Part shown: positions 24,007-35,352 of the stretch, piece by piece | How the letters are laid out: each line of letters starts with the position of its first letter | How positions within the stretch are numbered: position 1 is the first letter of the stretch | Assembly: GCA_014529385.2 (NCBI GenBank) | Contig: CM043942.1 | Coordinates: 26,416,469-26,480,468, forward strand | Origin: Adiantum capillus-veneris | Lineage: Eukaryota; Streptophyta; Polypodiopsida; Polypodiales; Pteridaceae | DNA length: 64,000 bases | Reading direction: 5' to 3' | The notes under the pieces: generated by a model | What the model saw: only the letters and a program-made list of their open reading frames with translations | Told to the model about the DNA's origin: nothing | Databases searched by the model: none | Program-made: the position numbers and the translations under genes

Positions 24007-27000
24007 ACAAAAACCACGAGGCTACGTTACATAAACTTCCTCAAATATGTCACCATTCAAGGAAGCAATAACAATGTCTATTGATGTAAATCCCAACCAA
24101 AATGAGCTACCAATGCACATAGAAAATGCACAGTAGTCATATGACAAGTGGAAGAAAAAGTCTCTTCATAATCCATGTCTTTTTGTTGTGCATAACCCTT
24201 TGCAACAGGTCGAGCCTTATAGCAATCAATCTCACCATCTGGCTTGTGTTTCAATTTGTAACCCACTTTGTACCGATGGACTTTTTGCCAAGAGTCAAAT
24301 CACATAAAGTTTATGTGTTGTTTTCCATAAGTGCATCTTATTCAGATTGCATGGTAGCCATCCAACTTTTTGAATTAAGTGCTTCATTAAAATACAGAGA
24401 TTCCTCAACATCACATAAACTGGAAACTACCAAAGCATAGCAATCTGATGTATAAGATGCATGGGAAGAACTTGAACGAGTTTGACTAGAGAAAAGTGCA
24501 TACAATTTACTATCACGCAAAGTATGATCCAACCATTTTGGGATACCTATAGCCTACTCATTATTAGCCCTTTTTCGCATCAAGTACATCATGTATATCT
24601 GCATCATAAATTAGTTGATCTATGTAACATTCTCAAAAACCCCATAGGTTGTACATTTGCCTCATTGGAATTTACATTCAAACTTCCACCACTGAAGAAG
24701 AGGCAATAAACTGTCATAAATGTCCTGTGATTTTACATTATTGTCTCTAGTACATCAAAACAAGGTCTAAACAAAATCTTCCACAAACACAACATCCCAT
24801 GAAACAAAGATACGCTTTGTTTGCGGATGGTACAACTTGTAACCTTTGCTTTCATTAGTATAACCAACAAACATACGTTTGATATACTTGTCGTGCAATT
24901 TTTTGCACTGCTACATTTGTGGCACCAAAGCATAAGCCAAATAACCAAAAATGTGCATATGATCAATAGATGTCTTTCTATCATGCCATTCTTCATATGG
25001 ATTCATAGACTGCAAAGCTTTCATAGGACACTTATTAAGTACATAAATGGCACACATGATGGCCTATGAATGTGGAAAATCTTGAATTTTGACCATACAT
25101 CTTGCCATCTCCGTAAGCGACCCGTTCTTCCTTTTAGCAACACCATTTTGTTGAGGTGTATACGGCACCATACATTGGTGTTTTATCCCATGACTAGCTA
25201 GAAATGCATTAAATTCATGAGACATATACCCCCCCCCCCCCCCTCGATCAGAAGGGAGGGTGCCCATAGTACATTTTGAGACATTTTCAGCCATAGCCAG
25301 AAATTGCTTGAAGCACATAAACACTTTAGACTTTGCCTCAAGTGGATACACCCATGCATGGGTCCATAAACATCACTACGCACATGCTGCAACCTACATG
25401 TAGCCCTAACTGAACCATGCTTTGGAAACTTCAAACATTGCATCTTACCCAAAATACAACCTTCACAAACATGCTTAACAGGTGCTTCAAGAGCCGGCAA
25501 AGAAGCAACCACATCAGATGTTTGCAAACGCAACAAACTGGAAAAATTCACATGTCCAAAACATGCATGCCAAAATTTTGCACTTGAAATAGCCTTAGAA
25601 ACCACAACCGCATCTGCAAATTTCGACCCACACTTGTCATAGAAAGCGAGCCTATACAACCCATGAAATAAAATGTCTGATGCAACAATCTCATCACCAA
25701 AACTGAGATCATGAATTGTACATTTGTCATCCACAAATTTCACAACAAGACCAAGTCTAGCAAGTGCAGATATAGACAAAAGGTTCTTCTTGATCCCAGG
25801 TACATAAAGCGCATCAACAAGTGTGAAAGAACTTCCATTCGTAACAATCAGCACAATCTTTCCAACTCCCTTGATCAGATAAGAGGCATTGTTGGCACAA
25901 GTGACTGAATTCCCATGAGGGACATCCTTGAGGGAGGTAAACAATCACAATGAGATGTATTGTGAGTTTTAGTACCATTGTCAAAGTATCACTCATGAGC
26001 ATCTATAGCAACTAGCATACATGCATCATGGACGAAAGGATCATAAGTGCACTCTGCACTAAAAGCCCATTTTGCATCAATGTGAGCATCACAATCTTCT
26101 TTCATAGAAGCCTCAATGATAACTGCATTTGTAGTGGAACTAGCCTCTTTTTCCTTCAACATAAGACATTGCTTGATCAAGTGATCATTAGCTTTACAAT
26201 AATGGCAACGCGTCTTCTTTTTACCCTTTTCACCAGAAGTCTCAGATGAATTTTTGGCAGCAGGAGCATTAGGAACAAGTGATTTTCTACTTGCAAAAGA
26301 ACCATGAGAAGTGGCTACATTACTATTACTACCTTTTCTTTGAGCATCACAAAAAGCTGCATGCTGTTTAGCCCTGTTTTTTTTGGAAACTGATTCTTAC
26401 AACAATGTGCAAACTGCATCACACTTGAAAAATTTTGGATTTCCTTGGGTCATAAGTCTCCAAGTACTAGCAAAAGTCTAGAAAGAATCTGACAAAGCAT
26501 CAAGAATAGTTTGCACAAGGGAACTGTCAGAAATGACTTCGCTTGCAAAAATAAGTCGCTCATTAATATCTTTGACACCAGCAAGGAAAGTGTCCATCTC
26601 ATCTTCCTCATGCATAATCTTCGACTCCAGCTCTTTACGTAACAATGAAGTTTCAGCATCATTGCGACTTGCATAAAGACCGGCTAGAATATCCCAAGCC
26701 TAGTTTGTAGGTTTTTTGGAACAAATATGAGGAGTAATAGTGCTCTTCACAGACAACACAATCGATGCATGAGCATGTGCATCTCTTATATCTTAACGAT
26801 CTTGCTCAGCCATATGCAAAATAGCTCTAGCAGCAGCAACCCTGCCACCAAAACCTACAACATCCTCAACATCATCTACATCCTCAGAACCAAGATGTAC
26901 ATCAATGCCCTAGAAAATATTTCAAACACCCTTTGACAAAAGGACATTTTCCATCATGTAACCCCATGTAGGGTAATTTTCGCATCCATCTATCATCAGT

Positions 27001-27095
27001 AGAAAACATCTTGAACACATTTGTGTTGTTGTCAACCATGGTGGTGAATGCATGTACCTGATGTGAAATCCTCCCAAAAAGAGGTGGGACCAAAA
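24007..27095 (-). pseudogene. gag-pol: Copia gag-pol (gag, protease, integrase, RT N-terminus), decayed
   Basis: Gag (about 27095-26450) is of the copia UBN2 type with the stretch DTFLAGVKDINERL. A CCHC knuckle CHYCKANDHLIKQC is at about 26215-26170. The protease site reads YFDNGTKTHNT where copia normally has LDSGASRHMT, so the catalytic DSG is changed to DNG. Integrase (25944-24733) has FWHACFGHVNF and CEGCILGK, and keeps SDRG but is interrupted there by a 15-base G run (sense strand). RT starts at 24266-24078 (KARPVAKGYAQ, AHFGWDLHQ) and stops at the nested element. Multiple frame breaks make it inactive. Confidence 0.75.
25229..25243. repeat. Homopolymer C15 within the integrase region
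   Basis: On the sense (minus) strand it is a G15 run after GATCGA. The sister copy at about 32943 has GGGCGGAG at this place, so the run grew from a short G-rich seed. Confidence 0.9.
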
Positions 27096-27139
27096 CATGC
27101 TATGTAGCACAACCCGTAGAAGACTGTAAGGGACTTTTT

Positions 27140-27398
27140 ATGCACAGCTTGGAGAAGATGCATAAAGCTCTCAAGGCACACAGTAGAGAGTATATTACTT
27201 AGTGTGCAATAGAAAGATAAGATAGCCCTAGAGTGATGGGCATATATACAATGCACGCGGGGGGGGGGGGGGGGGGGGGGGGACCTTCCTAGTGAAGGAA
27301 AAAATGTCCTAGTTCAGTCCTAAGTGTGTTCACACTTAGGACTGTGAACACACTTAGGATGTGTTCGCATACATCACTACCACCTGTATATTGTACCA
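27140..27398 (-). mobile_element. 5' LTR of the minus-strand copia, diverged
   Basis: Matches 20823-21036 from the CAGCTTGGAGAAGATG side to CACTACCACCTGTATA. It carries a G24 run (27259-27282) and a duplicated segment forming a 14-bp perfect inverted repeat (27315-27344). No good primer site follows it. Confidence 0.65.
27259..27282. repeat. Poly-G run (24 bases)
   Basis: Uninterrupted G24 inside the copia LTR, absent from the two sister LTRs. Confidence 0.9.
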
Positions 27399-27574
27399 AT
27401 AGCATTTTGGCCAAAGACTATAGGGAGTCATCGAATGCAACATATAGAGGAAGACATATATTAGTTTTAAGGACAATGTCTACATCATATCCTAACTACA
27501 AGAAAGTTTTCATTCAATAATGAACACCAAAATGTTGAAAAATAAATCCCAAAATCCAAGAATAGTATGAGGAT

Positions 27575-28382
27575 TGTTGGAAAAAAATTTGGTGCTGCAA
27601 TCTTGCTGACCCAAGTGGTCATGGAAGCCAAGGGCTAGAAGACTTGGACTCCAAGGGGTGGAAGATTTGCAGAAGTAATCGGCACACAAAACATGACCGT
27701 TACAGCATCAAACGACATTCGAACATTACAAAACTTTTACGGCAAGTATATAAGACCTAAGAACACATGATTATGGTATCAAACCTCACTTTTGATGAAG
27801 TGCAAAAAACACGATTAGTAATAGCAGTGAGTTTTTGACCTAGTCGTTCTTTATCCCGAATGCATCTAAATGCTTAGCAATGATGTCCCAATACCCTGCC
27901 TATGCTTACTTTGTGATTTCCTAGCTTAAATTCCTACTTATGATGAAATTATGCCGCAGGTTGGCAACGCCAAAGCTATGGTTTACCATGATATGTTTAC
28001 GTCAATGCGTAGAGCTCTTACCTGCGGTTGCAATGCAACATACGACACTGCAATGTGACAACCGACAAGGGAGTAGGAAGCATGAGAAGGAGAGAAGTGA
28101 GCATCGTTTCTCACGATGTGTATTTCTTATCCAAAACTTGATAATAACTTACAAAAATTGGCTTTTATACCTTAGCCAAAGCTTCTTTGGTCAAAAACTA
28201 ATAGTCTGGGAGCTCTAACTAAGGCTAAATTGATACAATCTAGAAGCTTATAGCCCTGGCTCATCGATTACAATATCCACTTGGAAAATAGGAGTTACAA
28301 TATCCCCGATTTATCAAAAGAATAAGTGTTTTTACAATAAAAGCTCCCGAAAAATGTTACATGGGTTATCTTGCTGCTAACA
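27575..28382 (-). mobile_element. 3' LTR of a gypsy-type element (LTR2, 808 bp)
   Basis: On the minus strand it starts TGTTAGCAGCAAG right after a polypurine tract (28383-28395) and ends CCAACA. Its interior has a transcription-start-side arrangement similar to LTR1 but a different sequence, suggesting a related family. The internal part beyond the tract (28396-28740) is cut by the LTR1 insertion at 28741. Confidence 0.65.
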
Positions 28383-28395
28383 TTCCCCCCCTCCT
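28383..28395 (-). promoter_or_regulatory. Polypurine tract of the LTR2 element
   Basis: AGGAGGGGGGGAA on the minus strand, directly before the LTR start. Primes plus-strand DNA synthesis in this class. Confidence 0.75.
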
Positions 28396-28740
28396 CGATT
28401 GTGTCGTCCCTTGACACAATTTCATGGACTAAAATAGTCTTTTGGCTGACGGCTGGCGAGAAGGTATTTAAGGGCTTGTAGTGATTTCTGATATCTGATG
28501 CGTCCTTCTTTCTCAGAGACTTGCAGAAACTAAATAGTGACTGTATTCCTAAGTTCTATGGAAGAAGAGCCAACAAATCTTGCTGTCAGATTGCAGAATC
28601 CCGTGTAAAAAACCTCTTCAAATGTTGACATATTGCTGGATGAAAAAAACATACATCTGGCATAGAAGCCTTAGAGGACTTCTTCTGACGGCTATCCACT
28701 CAAATCATAGCACAAGCCTTTGTTACCTTCTAAGAAAGAC
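28396..28740. other. Remaining internal part of the LTR2 element
   Basis: About 345 bp between the LTR2 polypurine tract and the LTR1 copy. No open frame or domain recognised. Confidence 0.4.
28398..28420 (-). other. Hairpin before the LTR2 polypurine tract
   Basis: Perfect 8-bp arms ATTGTGTC and GACACAAT around loop AAGGGAC (sense strand). The same architecture with a different stem occurs at 29702-29721. Confidence 0.6.
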
Positions 28741-29685
28741 TGTTGCAGGAGAGAATCACACCACCCATAAAGTGCATGCAACACAACCTAGATCAACATA
28801 ATGTCAATCGAGGACGCAGATGACATGATAGGCACACGAAGGAAATCTCTTTAGCTTGACAGGCTGAGACCATCCTACACATACAACACTCTGGAAGGCC
28901 AACTAAACCACAATCTAGTATCTCACTACTCTCAACTACACCACCTACCCACATACACACAAACGGAAGGAAACTCACTAAACCATGCTAGAATCGTAGG
29001 AAACTTAAGGAGCACCATCCCCTCACTAGGAATAACCTGTCCCTAAGCCTCTACACTCAAAATCCTAGCTATAAACTCATTTGTGGAAAACGCGTATAAA
29101 GACAGAGTAGAAATTCAAAAGTGCTCAAAAATGAAATCTATGAGTACCTATGCGTAGCTTATGTCGCTACGATTCTACTGACTACTTGCAGGCAGAAAAC
29201 AGACATCGTTTGATATACTTACGGCCAGGAGTAGCTCGTAGATGTGCAAGCGCGTTCGCTCCGTTTGCGAGGAATGCTTGGCGTTGTCGTGTAGCTCTTG
29301 CCGAGGCTAGCGCAATGGTGCAATTGCATCTACAATGTGATGAACGAGTGGGGAGTTGCGTCAGGATGAAGCTCACGCTCTCTCTCTTCCTCTCTCACGC
29401 AGAGTCGATGGTAGCTTAAAACTATGATTATAATAAAGTTGTTCTTACAAAATGATCTAGGTACCTTATATACTAAGGTCACGTTAGGCTAAACCTAAAA
29501 TAGAGTTTGAGGGGTCAAATGGCTTTGTATTTACAATCTAGAAGTGCCATTGCACCTCGGCTTCTGCTACTAGACTAGACCGACTTATTACAAATGATGT
29601 TTATGACCATAATTTGCAGCATTCCATACTCTCAGAAAATAAGTCTTTGTTGAGTTATGGCATTTTGTTGACCCAGTCGTCAACA
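28741..29685 (-). mobile_element. Complete 3' LTR of a gypsy element (LTR1, 945 bp)
   Basis: On the minus strand it starts TGTTGACGACTGGG after polypurine tract 29686-29696 and ends CCTGCAACA. It is the same length as 19446-20390 and clearly similar throughout. The element interior therefore lies at higher coordinates. TATA box at 29464-29473. The five bases below it are AAGAC; the matching duplication at the other end was not found. Confidence 0.85.
29464..29473 (-). promoter_or_regulatory. TATA box of LTR1, second copy
   Basis: GTATATAAGG on the minus strand, same position in the LTR as 20171-20180. Confidence 0.6.
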
Positions 29686-29696
29686 CTCCCCCCCTT
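29686..29696 (-). promoter_or_regulatory. Polypurine tract of the LTR1 element
   Basis: AAGGGGGGGAG on the minus strand directly before the 3' LTR. Confidence 0.8.
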
Positions 29697-29701
29697 CGTG
29701 A

Positions 29702-29721
29702 TCATGTCGTCCCTGACATGA
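29702..29721 (-). other. Hairpin before the LTR1 polypurine tract
   Basis: Perfect 7-bp arms TCATGTC and GACATGA with loop AGGGAC (sense strand), five bases from the tract. Confidence 0.6.
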
Positions 29722-29889
29722 CCTGGTTGTCGATGTTGGTTCGGTCTTTGTTGTTGTTTTGTTGTCCTGAAGAAAGTATAGGATGTAGCCTTTGTACAAG
29801 CTTGTCATGTTTGTGCAATCCGATGTACATAGTCTTCAGATGATTCAAGAAAATCATAATTGATGGAAAACTTTATGTCATTTTTGTCA

Positions 29890-30251
29890 TTATAGATCTA
29901 TTGCCAGATCTAAATCCAGAAAGAACCCAATCTCGTTCAGCTTGACTCTTATCATCATGGATAGAGAAATCTCCATCCATCACTTGCTCCAACAAATCTG
30001 TCACCTTGAGTATATGTGATTCTCAAAAACGACTTCTACAATCTGTAGAATTGAGTGATTGGCTTTTAGACCTTGTGACCAATAACAACTTTGTAAGGAT
30101 TCTGTAGAAATTGTCTAGCTAAATCTTCAACTTCTTTAGGCCAAGTTGTACTCCAATACAGGGTCTGTCTCTACGCCAAATCTGAGAGATAATTTCTAAT
30201 TTGAGCTATTTCACCCATATTCAACATTCAATCCGCCTCATCAAGGACAAT
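29890..30251 (-). pseudogene. Captured fragment of a DEAD-box RNA helicase
   Basis: Minus-strand translation gives IVLDEAD (30251-30231), the Walker B motif II of DEAD-box helicases. It is followed by [25 protein letters not shown] (motif III region, normally SAT) and NPYKVVIG (30170-30073). It ends with LLEQVMDG joined directly to SIHDDKSQAERDWVLSGFRSG (29998-29901). In DDX5/Dbp2-type plant helicases those last two blocks are separated by roughly 28 residues, so there is an internal deletion. Two in-frame stops show it is dead. It lies in sense orientation between the extra-ORF remnant and the 3' LTR of a gypsy element, which suggests capture of a host transcript. I could not tell whether introns are absent because the parent gene structure is unknown to me. 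Confidence 0.75.
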
Positions 30252-31547
30252 CTTTTCAGATCCTCTAATTACTTTTGTGTATGCTCTTCTTTATTGGTGA
30301 CTTCTTTGTTCTTGCATCAAGGTGATCAAAGTCGCATTTGCCACTATTAGCTTTTGTGTAATGTGTAAATCATTATACTACTTCTACTTCATACATGACT
30401 TAATTAAAGCCTGACAAACTCCACTTAATTTCCCAAGTTAGTAACTTGCATCAAAAGGGCATTACTATCAATGAGCTATCATTGTTCATTTGTCCCAAAA
30501 ATTCATATACATGATGTACAGGATATGTAGATGGCTATCATGGCTTCAGATTTGAAAAAATTGCATGTTTGACTAGCTAGGGGTTATACCTTTTTTTTTC
30601 TTTTTTAAAATAATAACCCTTAGCTTGTAACCTCTATTCATAGCCTCCGAGCAAAGCTTGGCTTGATTTGGACTTGTATTTGGCTTTTAAAGCTTCATCT
30701 TTGAATTTCAATCTCGAGAATGACTGATGGGCATCTTGGACACCTTTTGGCTATCAAACACATGTAGAACCAATGACGATCATCAGAATTGGGCTTGATC
30801 ATTGGTTGCTCTTGCAGACATCTATCACAATAGATGAATGAACTGCCATTTTTGCCCCTTTTTTTCTTGTGAGTATGGTTAGTCCCTTTTGTTTGTTAGG
30901 CTTCATTAAGTCACATACAAGATAGAAGATTTACAGTATAAAGATCTACTTCCTGTATATGGCCTTGTAGACGCATGAAGTGGCTGATAGGCAGCTTTAC
31001 ACTTGATGGCTGCTTTTGTTTAGTCGCATCACCAACTTCATTTGTCTTTGTAGTCCATCTTGGAGTTTGATGACCATTCTCAATCATGTTTGGACACATG
31101 TTGTTGTTGAAGGTTGATCAACATTCTTTTCTTACCTTTGACATTATCCATCGTGCGTATGGCTTTTGAGACATGCCGCGTAAAGTGTCGTCATTTTCTT
31201 GGACCTTCTTGCTTTGTATGGCTCCACATCTCTTCAGTCTTTCCTTCATCTGGATTATGGATTTTTCTTGCTTTTTTTTTTTAATCTCAAAAGTAACAAA
31301 TTAAACCAAAAATCAAGTCAACTAAAAAGCAAAATCATCTTAACAGAATTATAAACTCTATGTACACTATACAATGTCCCTAGGGGCTCATATATGGATT
31401 TTTTCCCCGTACTGCTCTTGTAATGCTACTATGAGGACATATACTCTAAATTTTGTCAAGAAATCATCAAAATCAAACGCAGAAATTCAATACAACTCAC
31501 AAGACATTTCCCTCTAATATTCATATATTAGGTCAGCATTTAGAATG
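30252..31547. other. Gypsy 3' region, no gene recognised
   Basis: A 62-codon minus frame at 31099-30911 and scattered short frames have no recognisable family. More captured or untranslated sequence is possible. Confidence 0.35.
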
Positions 31548-31561
31548 CCTCCCCCCCTCCT
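31548..31561 (-). promoter_or_regulatory. Polypurine tract-like G run
   Basis: Sense strand AGGAGGGGGGGAGG followed by CATTC, matching AGGAGGGGGGAAGG plus CATTC at 60217-60235. The preceding 80 bases also match (GGTGATACC and GAGGACTC blocks). In the plus element this would be the terminal tract; here another 1.85 kb lies before an LTR. Confidence 0.6.
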
Positions 31562-31919
31562 ATTTGGAGTCCTCCTCGACGACAGGGTATCACCAAGGGT
31601 ATGTGTTGTGCTGGGGCAATCAAAAATTGTGCCTATGCAGGCCTTGTAATATAGCCCTATTATACATACACAGTCAATGCATGGAAAAGATTTATGATGT
31701 GCAAGATGTGGGTATAAGCAATTTTCTTATTGGCATTTGCTAGCAAAGCTTCCTATTCTAAGCAATGTGTTGGTCCTTGAAGCTCCTGTGTTGTTTGCTT
31801 GATGAAAGGTTGTAGAGCTTTTTTGAAGGATTACTTATCTGTTCGATGTTTCTTTGGAATCCAGTTTAGCCCTATGGTTGGTTTCATATTTGGCATTGTT
31901 CCTCAGAGTGGGTTCTCTT

Positions 31920-32138
31920 CTAACTGTATTGAAACTGTAAAAGGAATTGAAAGAGTTCAAGGGATAGTGCAGTGATAGCAGTGTTATTGGTTTCCTTTGG
32001 GATCCACTTCTTTGTGATTCTTGGCAGTTTTGTTGATGCTGCTTGTTTGGGAACCCATACTTGTCCCTGCTTTGTTTGTGTTTGAAGAGACTCCTTTGGG
32101 ATCCACCTTGTCTTAGTGTGTTTTATGTTGAAAAACAC
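31920..32138 (-). pseudogene. Remnant of the extra gypsy ORF (W-I/V-P-K repeats)
   Basis: This 72-codon frame contains RWIPKE, VWVPKQ and KWIPKE, matching the IWIPKK, IWIPKP and TWVPIS motifs at the end of the plus-strand ORF at 58946-59848. Only the C-terminal third is present; the protease-like part is gone. Further downstream on the same strand FSMH-stop and the following non-coding bases also match 60090-60210, so the relationship is secure. Role unknown. Confidence 0.65.
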
Positions 32139-32139
32139 T

Positions 32140-32566
32140 TATGAGAGCTCAAATGTAACTTTTGACCTCTAATTTGGCACTTGAGACATCATACGCGTAT
32201 AATGTCTATGTGCTCAAAATTTGACAAAATTTGGTATGTGGGCTCTCCTTGATGTCCTCTACCCACTGCAAGTTTTAGTTTGTAAATTTAACCTTTATTT
32301 TGGCACTTGAGACATTATACGTGTATAAAGTCTTTTGTGGCAGAATGAGGTGACTTTTCTTTCACTAATTCCTTATCGCTCAAGCAACTCTCAGCAAGTT
32401 TCAGAATTCAATTTGGACATTTTTTAGCAAGTTAAGACCAATATAAGCCTGAATCTGCAGTTTTTTGTCTTTTGCTCTTTGCAAGCCCAAATGAGCTCCA
32501 AATTCAATGAATTTTGGCTAGGGACTTCTTTTATGCTCTAGGACACTGAGGTATACTCAAATGTTT
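32140..32566 (-). repeat. Orphan piece of gypsy leader with two palindromes
   Basis: Palindromes start at 32185 and 32311. The flanking sequence closely follows the leader at 17300-17600 (GGCTAGGGACTTCTTTTATG at 32518 and 17534). It joins extra-ORF sequence on one side and truncated copia on the other, so it is a recombinant fragment. Confidence 0.75.
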
Positions 32567-35277
32567 TGGTCATTTGAATTTTGCCAGTTTGCTGCGTTTG
32601 CAGAAATTTGATATGGTTGCTTCTTTGCCACCTCTTGATACACCTGTCAAACATGTTTGTGAAGGCTGTATTTTGGGTAAGATGCATCCTTTGAATTTTC
32701 CAAAGGATGGTTCAGTTAGGACCACATGTAGGTTGTATCTTGTGCATAGTGATGTTTGTGGGCCCATGCAAACTCCGCCCTTGGGCAATTACCTTTACTT
32801 CGTGACTTTCATTGATGATTACTCTAGGCATGCATGGGTATTTCCGCTTAAAGTGAAGTCCGAAGTTTTTATGTGCTTCAAACAATATCTGGCTATGGCT
32901 GAAAATGTCTCGAAATGTACAATGGGCACCGTTCGTTCCAATCGTGGGCGGAGTATATGTCTCATGAAATTAATGCATTTTTGGCTAGTTGTGGATAAAA
33001 CATCAATGTATAGTGCCTTATACGCCTCAACAAAATGGTGTTGCTGAGAGGAAAAACAAATCAATTATGGAAATGGCACGATGTATGGTCAAAAGTCAAG
33101 CTTTGCCACATTCTTTTTGGCTTGAGGCCATCATGTGTGCCACTTATGTACTTAAGGGGTGTCCTATGAAAGATTTGCAGTCTATTACTCCATATGAAGC
33201 ATGGCATGGTAGAAAGCCTTCTATTGAGCACATGCGTGTTTTTGGCTATTTGGCATATGCTTTAGTGCCACAAACACAACGCAGAAAATTTAATGATTGA
33301 TAAGGCTGTCAAAGCTATTTTTGTTGGTTATAGTGCTGAAAGCAAAGGTTACAGGTTGTATTATCCTCCAACAAAGCGTATTTTGGCTTCATGGGATGTA
33401 GTGTTTGTGGAAGATTTTGTTGAGCCCTTGCTGTCATGTACTAGAGAAAATTATGTAAGCTCACAGGACATTTATGACACTTTGTTGCCTCTTTTTAGTG
33501 GTGAAAGTTTGAATGTAAATTCCAATGGGCAAATGCACACACCCTATGGGGATTTCCAAAAATGTTACAGATCAGCCTATTATTGATGCAGATGTACTTG
33601 ATGAGGAGAGGGCTGAAAATGAGCACGCTAGAGGCAAATGGCCGGTGCATACATTGCATGACAATAAATTGGATGCACCTTTGTCTAGTTGTACTCGTTC
33701 AGGCTCTCGCCATGCATCTTATGCATCAGATTGTTATGCTTTGGCTGTGTCTAGCTTACATGATGTTGAGGAACCTCTATCTTTTGATGAAGCACAGAAT
33801 TCAAAAAATTGGATGGCTGCCATGCAATCAAAATATGATGCACTTTTAGAAAATGACACATGGACTTTATGTGATTTGCCTCCTGTCAAAAGGCCATTGG
33901 TACGAAGTGGGTTTACAAGTTGAAACGCAAGCCGGATGGTGAGATCGATCGCCATAAGGCTCGACTTGTTGCAAAGGGTTATGTACAAAAAAAGGCATAG
34001 ATTATGAAAAGACTTTTTCTCCCACTCGTCGTATGACTATTGTGCGTTTTCCATGTGCATTGGCAGCTCATTTTGGTTGGGTTGTACATCAATCAGACAT
34101 TTTTACTGCTTTCTTGAATGGTGACATGTTTGAGGAATTTTATGTAACGCAGCCTCGTGGTTTTGTCAAGAAAGGACAAGAGGACAAATTGTGCAGATGT
34201 AAGAAGGCTTTGTATGGGTTGAAGCAATCTCCTCGTGCTTGGTATGAGAAATCTGACACTCATTTGGTCAAACAAGGCTTTCGTAACAGTCCAATAGAAA
34301 GCACATTGTATGTAAAGCATGAGGGTGATGTACTTCTCATTGTGGTTCTTTATGTAGATGATTTGCTAATCACTGGACCAAATGAGAGACATATTGCTGA
34401 ATTTAAAACTGATTTGAATGCTACTTTCAATATCAAAGATTTGGGAATGTTGCATCATTACTTGGGTATACAGTTTAAGCAATGTGATGGTGGTATTGCC
34501 TTGTGTCAGAAAATCTACATAGAGACATTGCTATGTAAGTTTGGATTTGAGGATTGCAAACCTGTTGTCACTCCCATGGAAATAGGTTTAAAATTGAGTC
34601 TTCATGATGCTGGTGATCCTGCAGATGTCACTCTTTACCAAACTGCTATTGGATGACTCATTTATGTATGCAACACGAGGCTGAATATTTAATTTTTAGT
34701 CTCATAGGTCAATAGATTTATGCATAGCCCAGGGTCTAAGAATTGGCAGGCTGTTAAGAGGATTTTTTGCTACCTTAGTGGCACTTTACATCTTGGCTTG
34801 TTTTATCCCAAAGGGGGATCATTGCCGCCAAACTTACATGCTTTTTCAAACTCAGATTGGGTTGGTTGTTTTGACACGCGAGTGTTCACAAGTGGTTTTT
34901 GTTTCATATCATGGTTGAGCAAGAAGCAACCTAATGTGGCCACTTCTAGTTGTGAGGCTGAGTACAAGGCAGTCTTCATAGCTACGATTGAGTGTGTATG
35001 GCTCAGACGCCTTATGGATTATTTGGGTGTTGGACAGGACACTGCCAACACTATCTACACTAACAGTCAGAGTGCATTGGAAATTGCAAGGAACCCAGTT
35101 TTTCATGCTCGCACGAAGCACATTAAGGTGCATTACCACTATGTCAGGCGGAGGCTCTCAGCAGGAGAGATCAGCTTGGCTTATGTGCCAACACATAGCA
35201 ACCTTGCAGGTCTTTTCACAAAGGCATTGTCTCGTGAGAAGCTCAAAGCTTTGGGCTTACTCCCCTTTGTGGACTGA
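32567..35277 (+). pseudogene. pol: Copia pol (integrase, RT, RNase H), decayed
   Basis: Integrase: CEGCILGK, HSDVCGPM and FIDDYSRHAWVF carry the first catalytic region. The second has RSNRG where RSDRG is expected, replacing the catalytic Asp. PYTPQQNGVAERKN carries the catalytic Glu. The integrase C-terminal part (33293-33586) has AIFVGYSAESKGYRLY. RT (34033-34656) has KALYGLKQSPRAWYEK and an intact YVDD. RNase H (34720-35277) has SCEAEYKA, and YTNSQSAL where DNQSA is usual. Each block is open but they lie in shifted frames with stops, for example after the start of RT near 34000. Gag and protease are missing. Confidence 0.8.
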
Positions 35278-35352
35278 TCATGTCCTTAGGGCATGGCACT
35301 TCCCTTTACTCAAGTGCCAACTCACGTTCACTGCATCACTCCATGGGGTATT

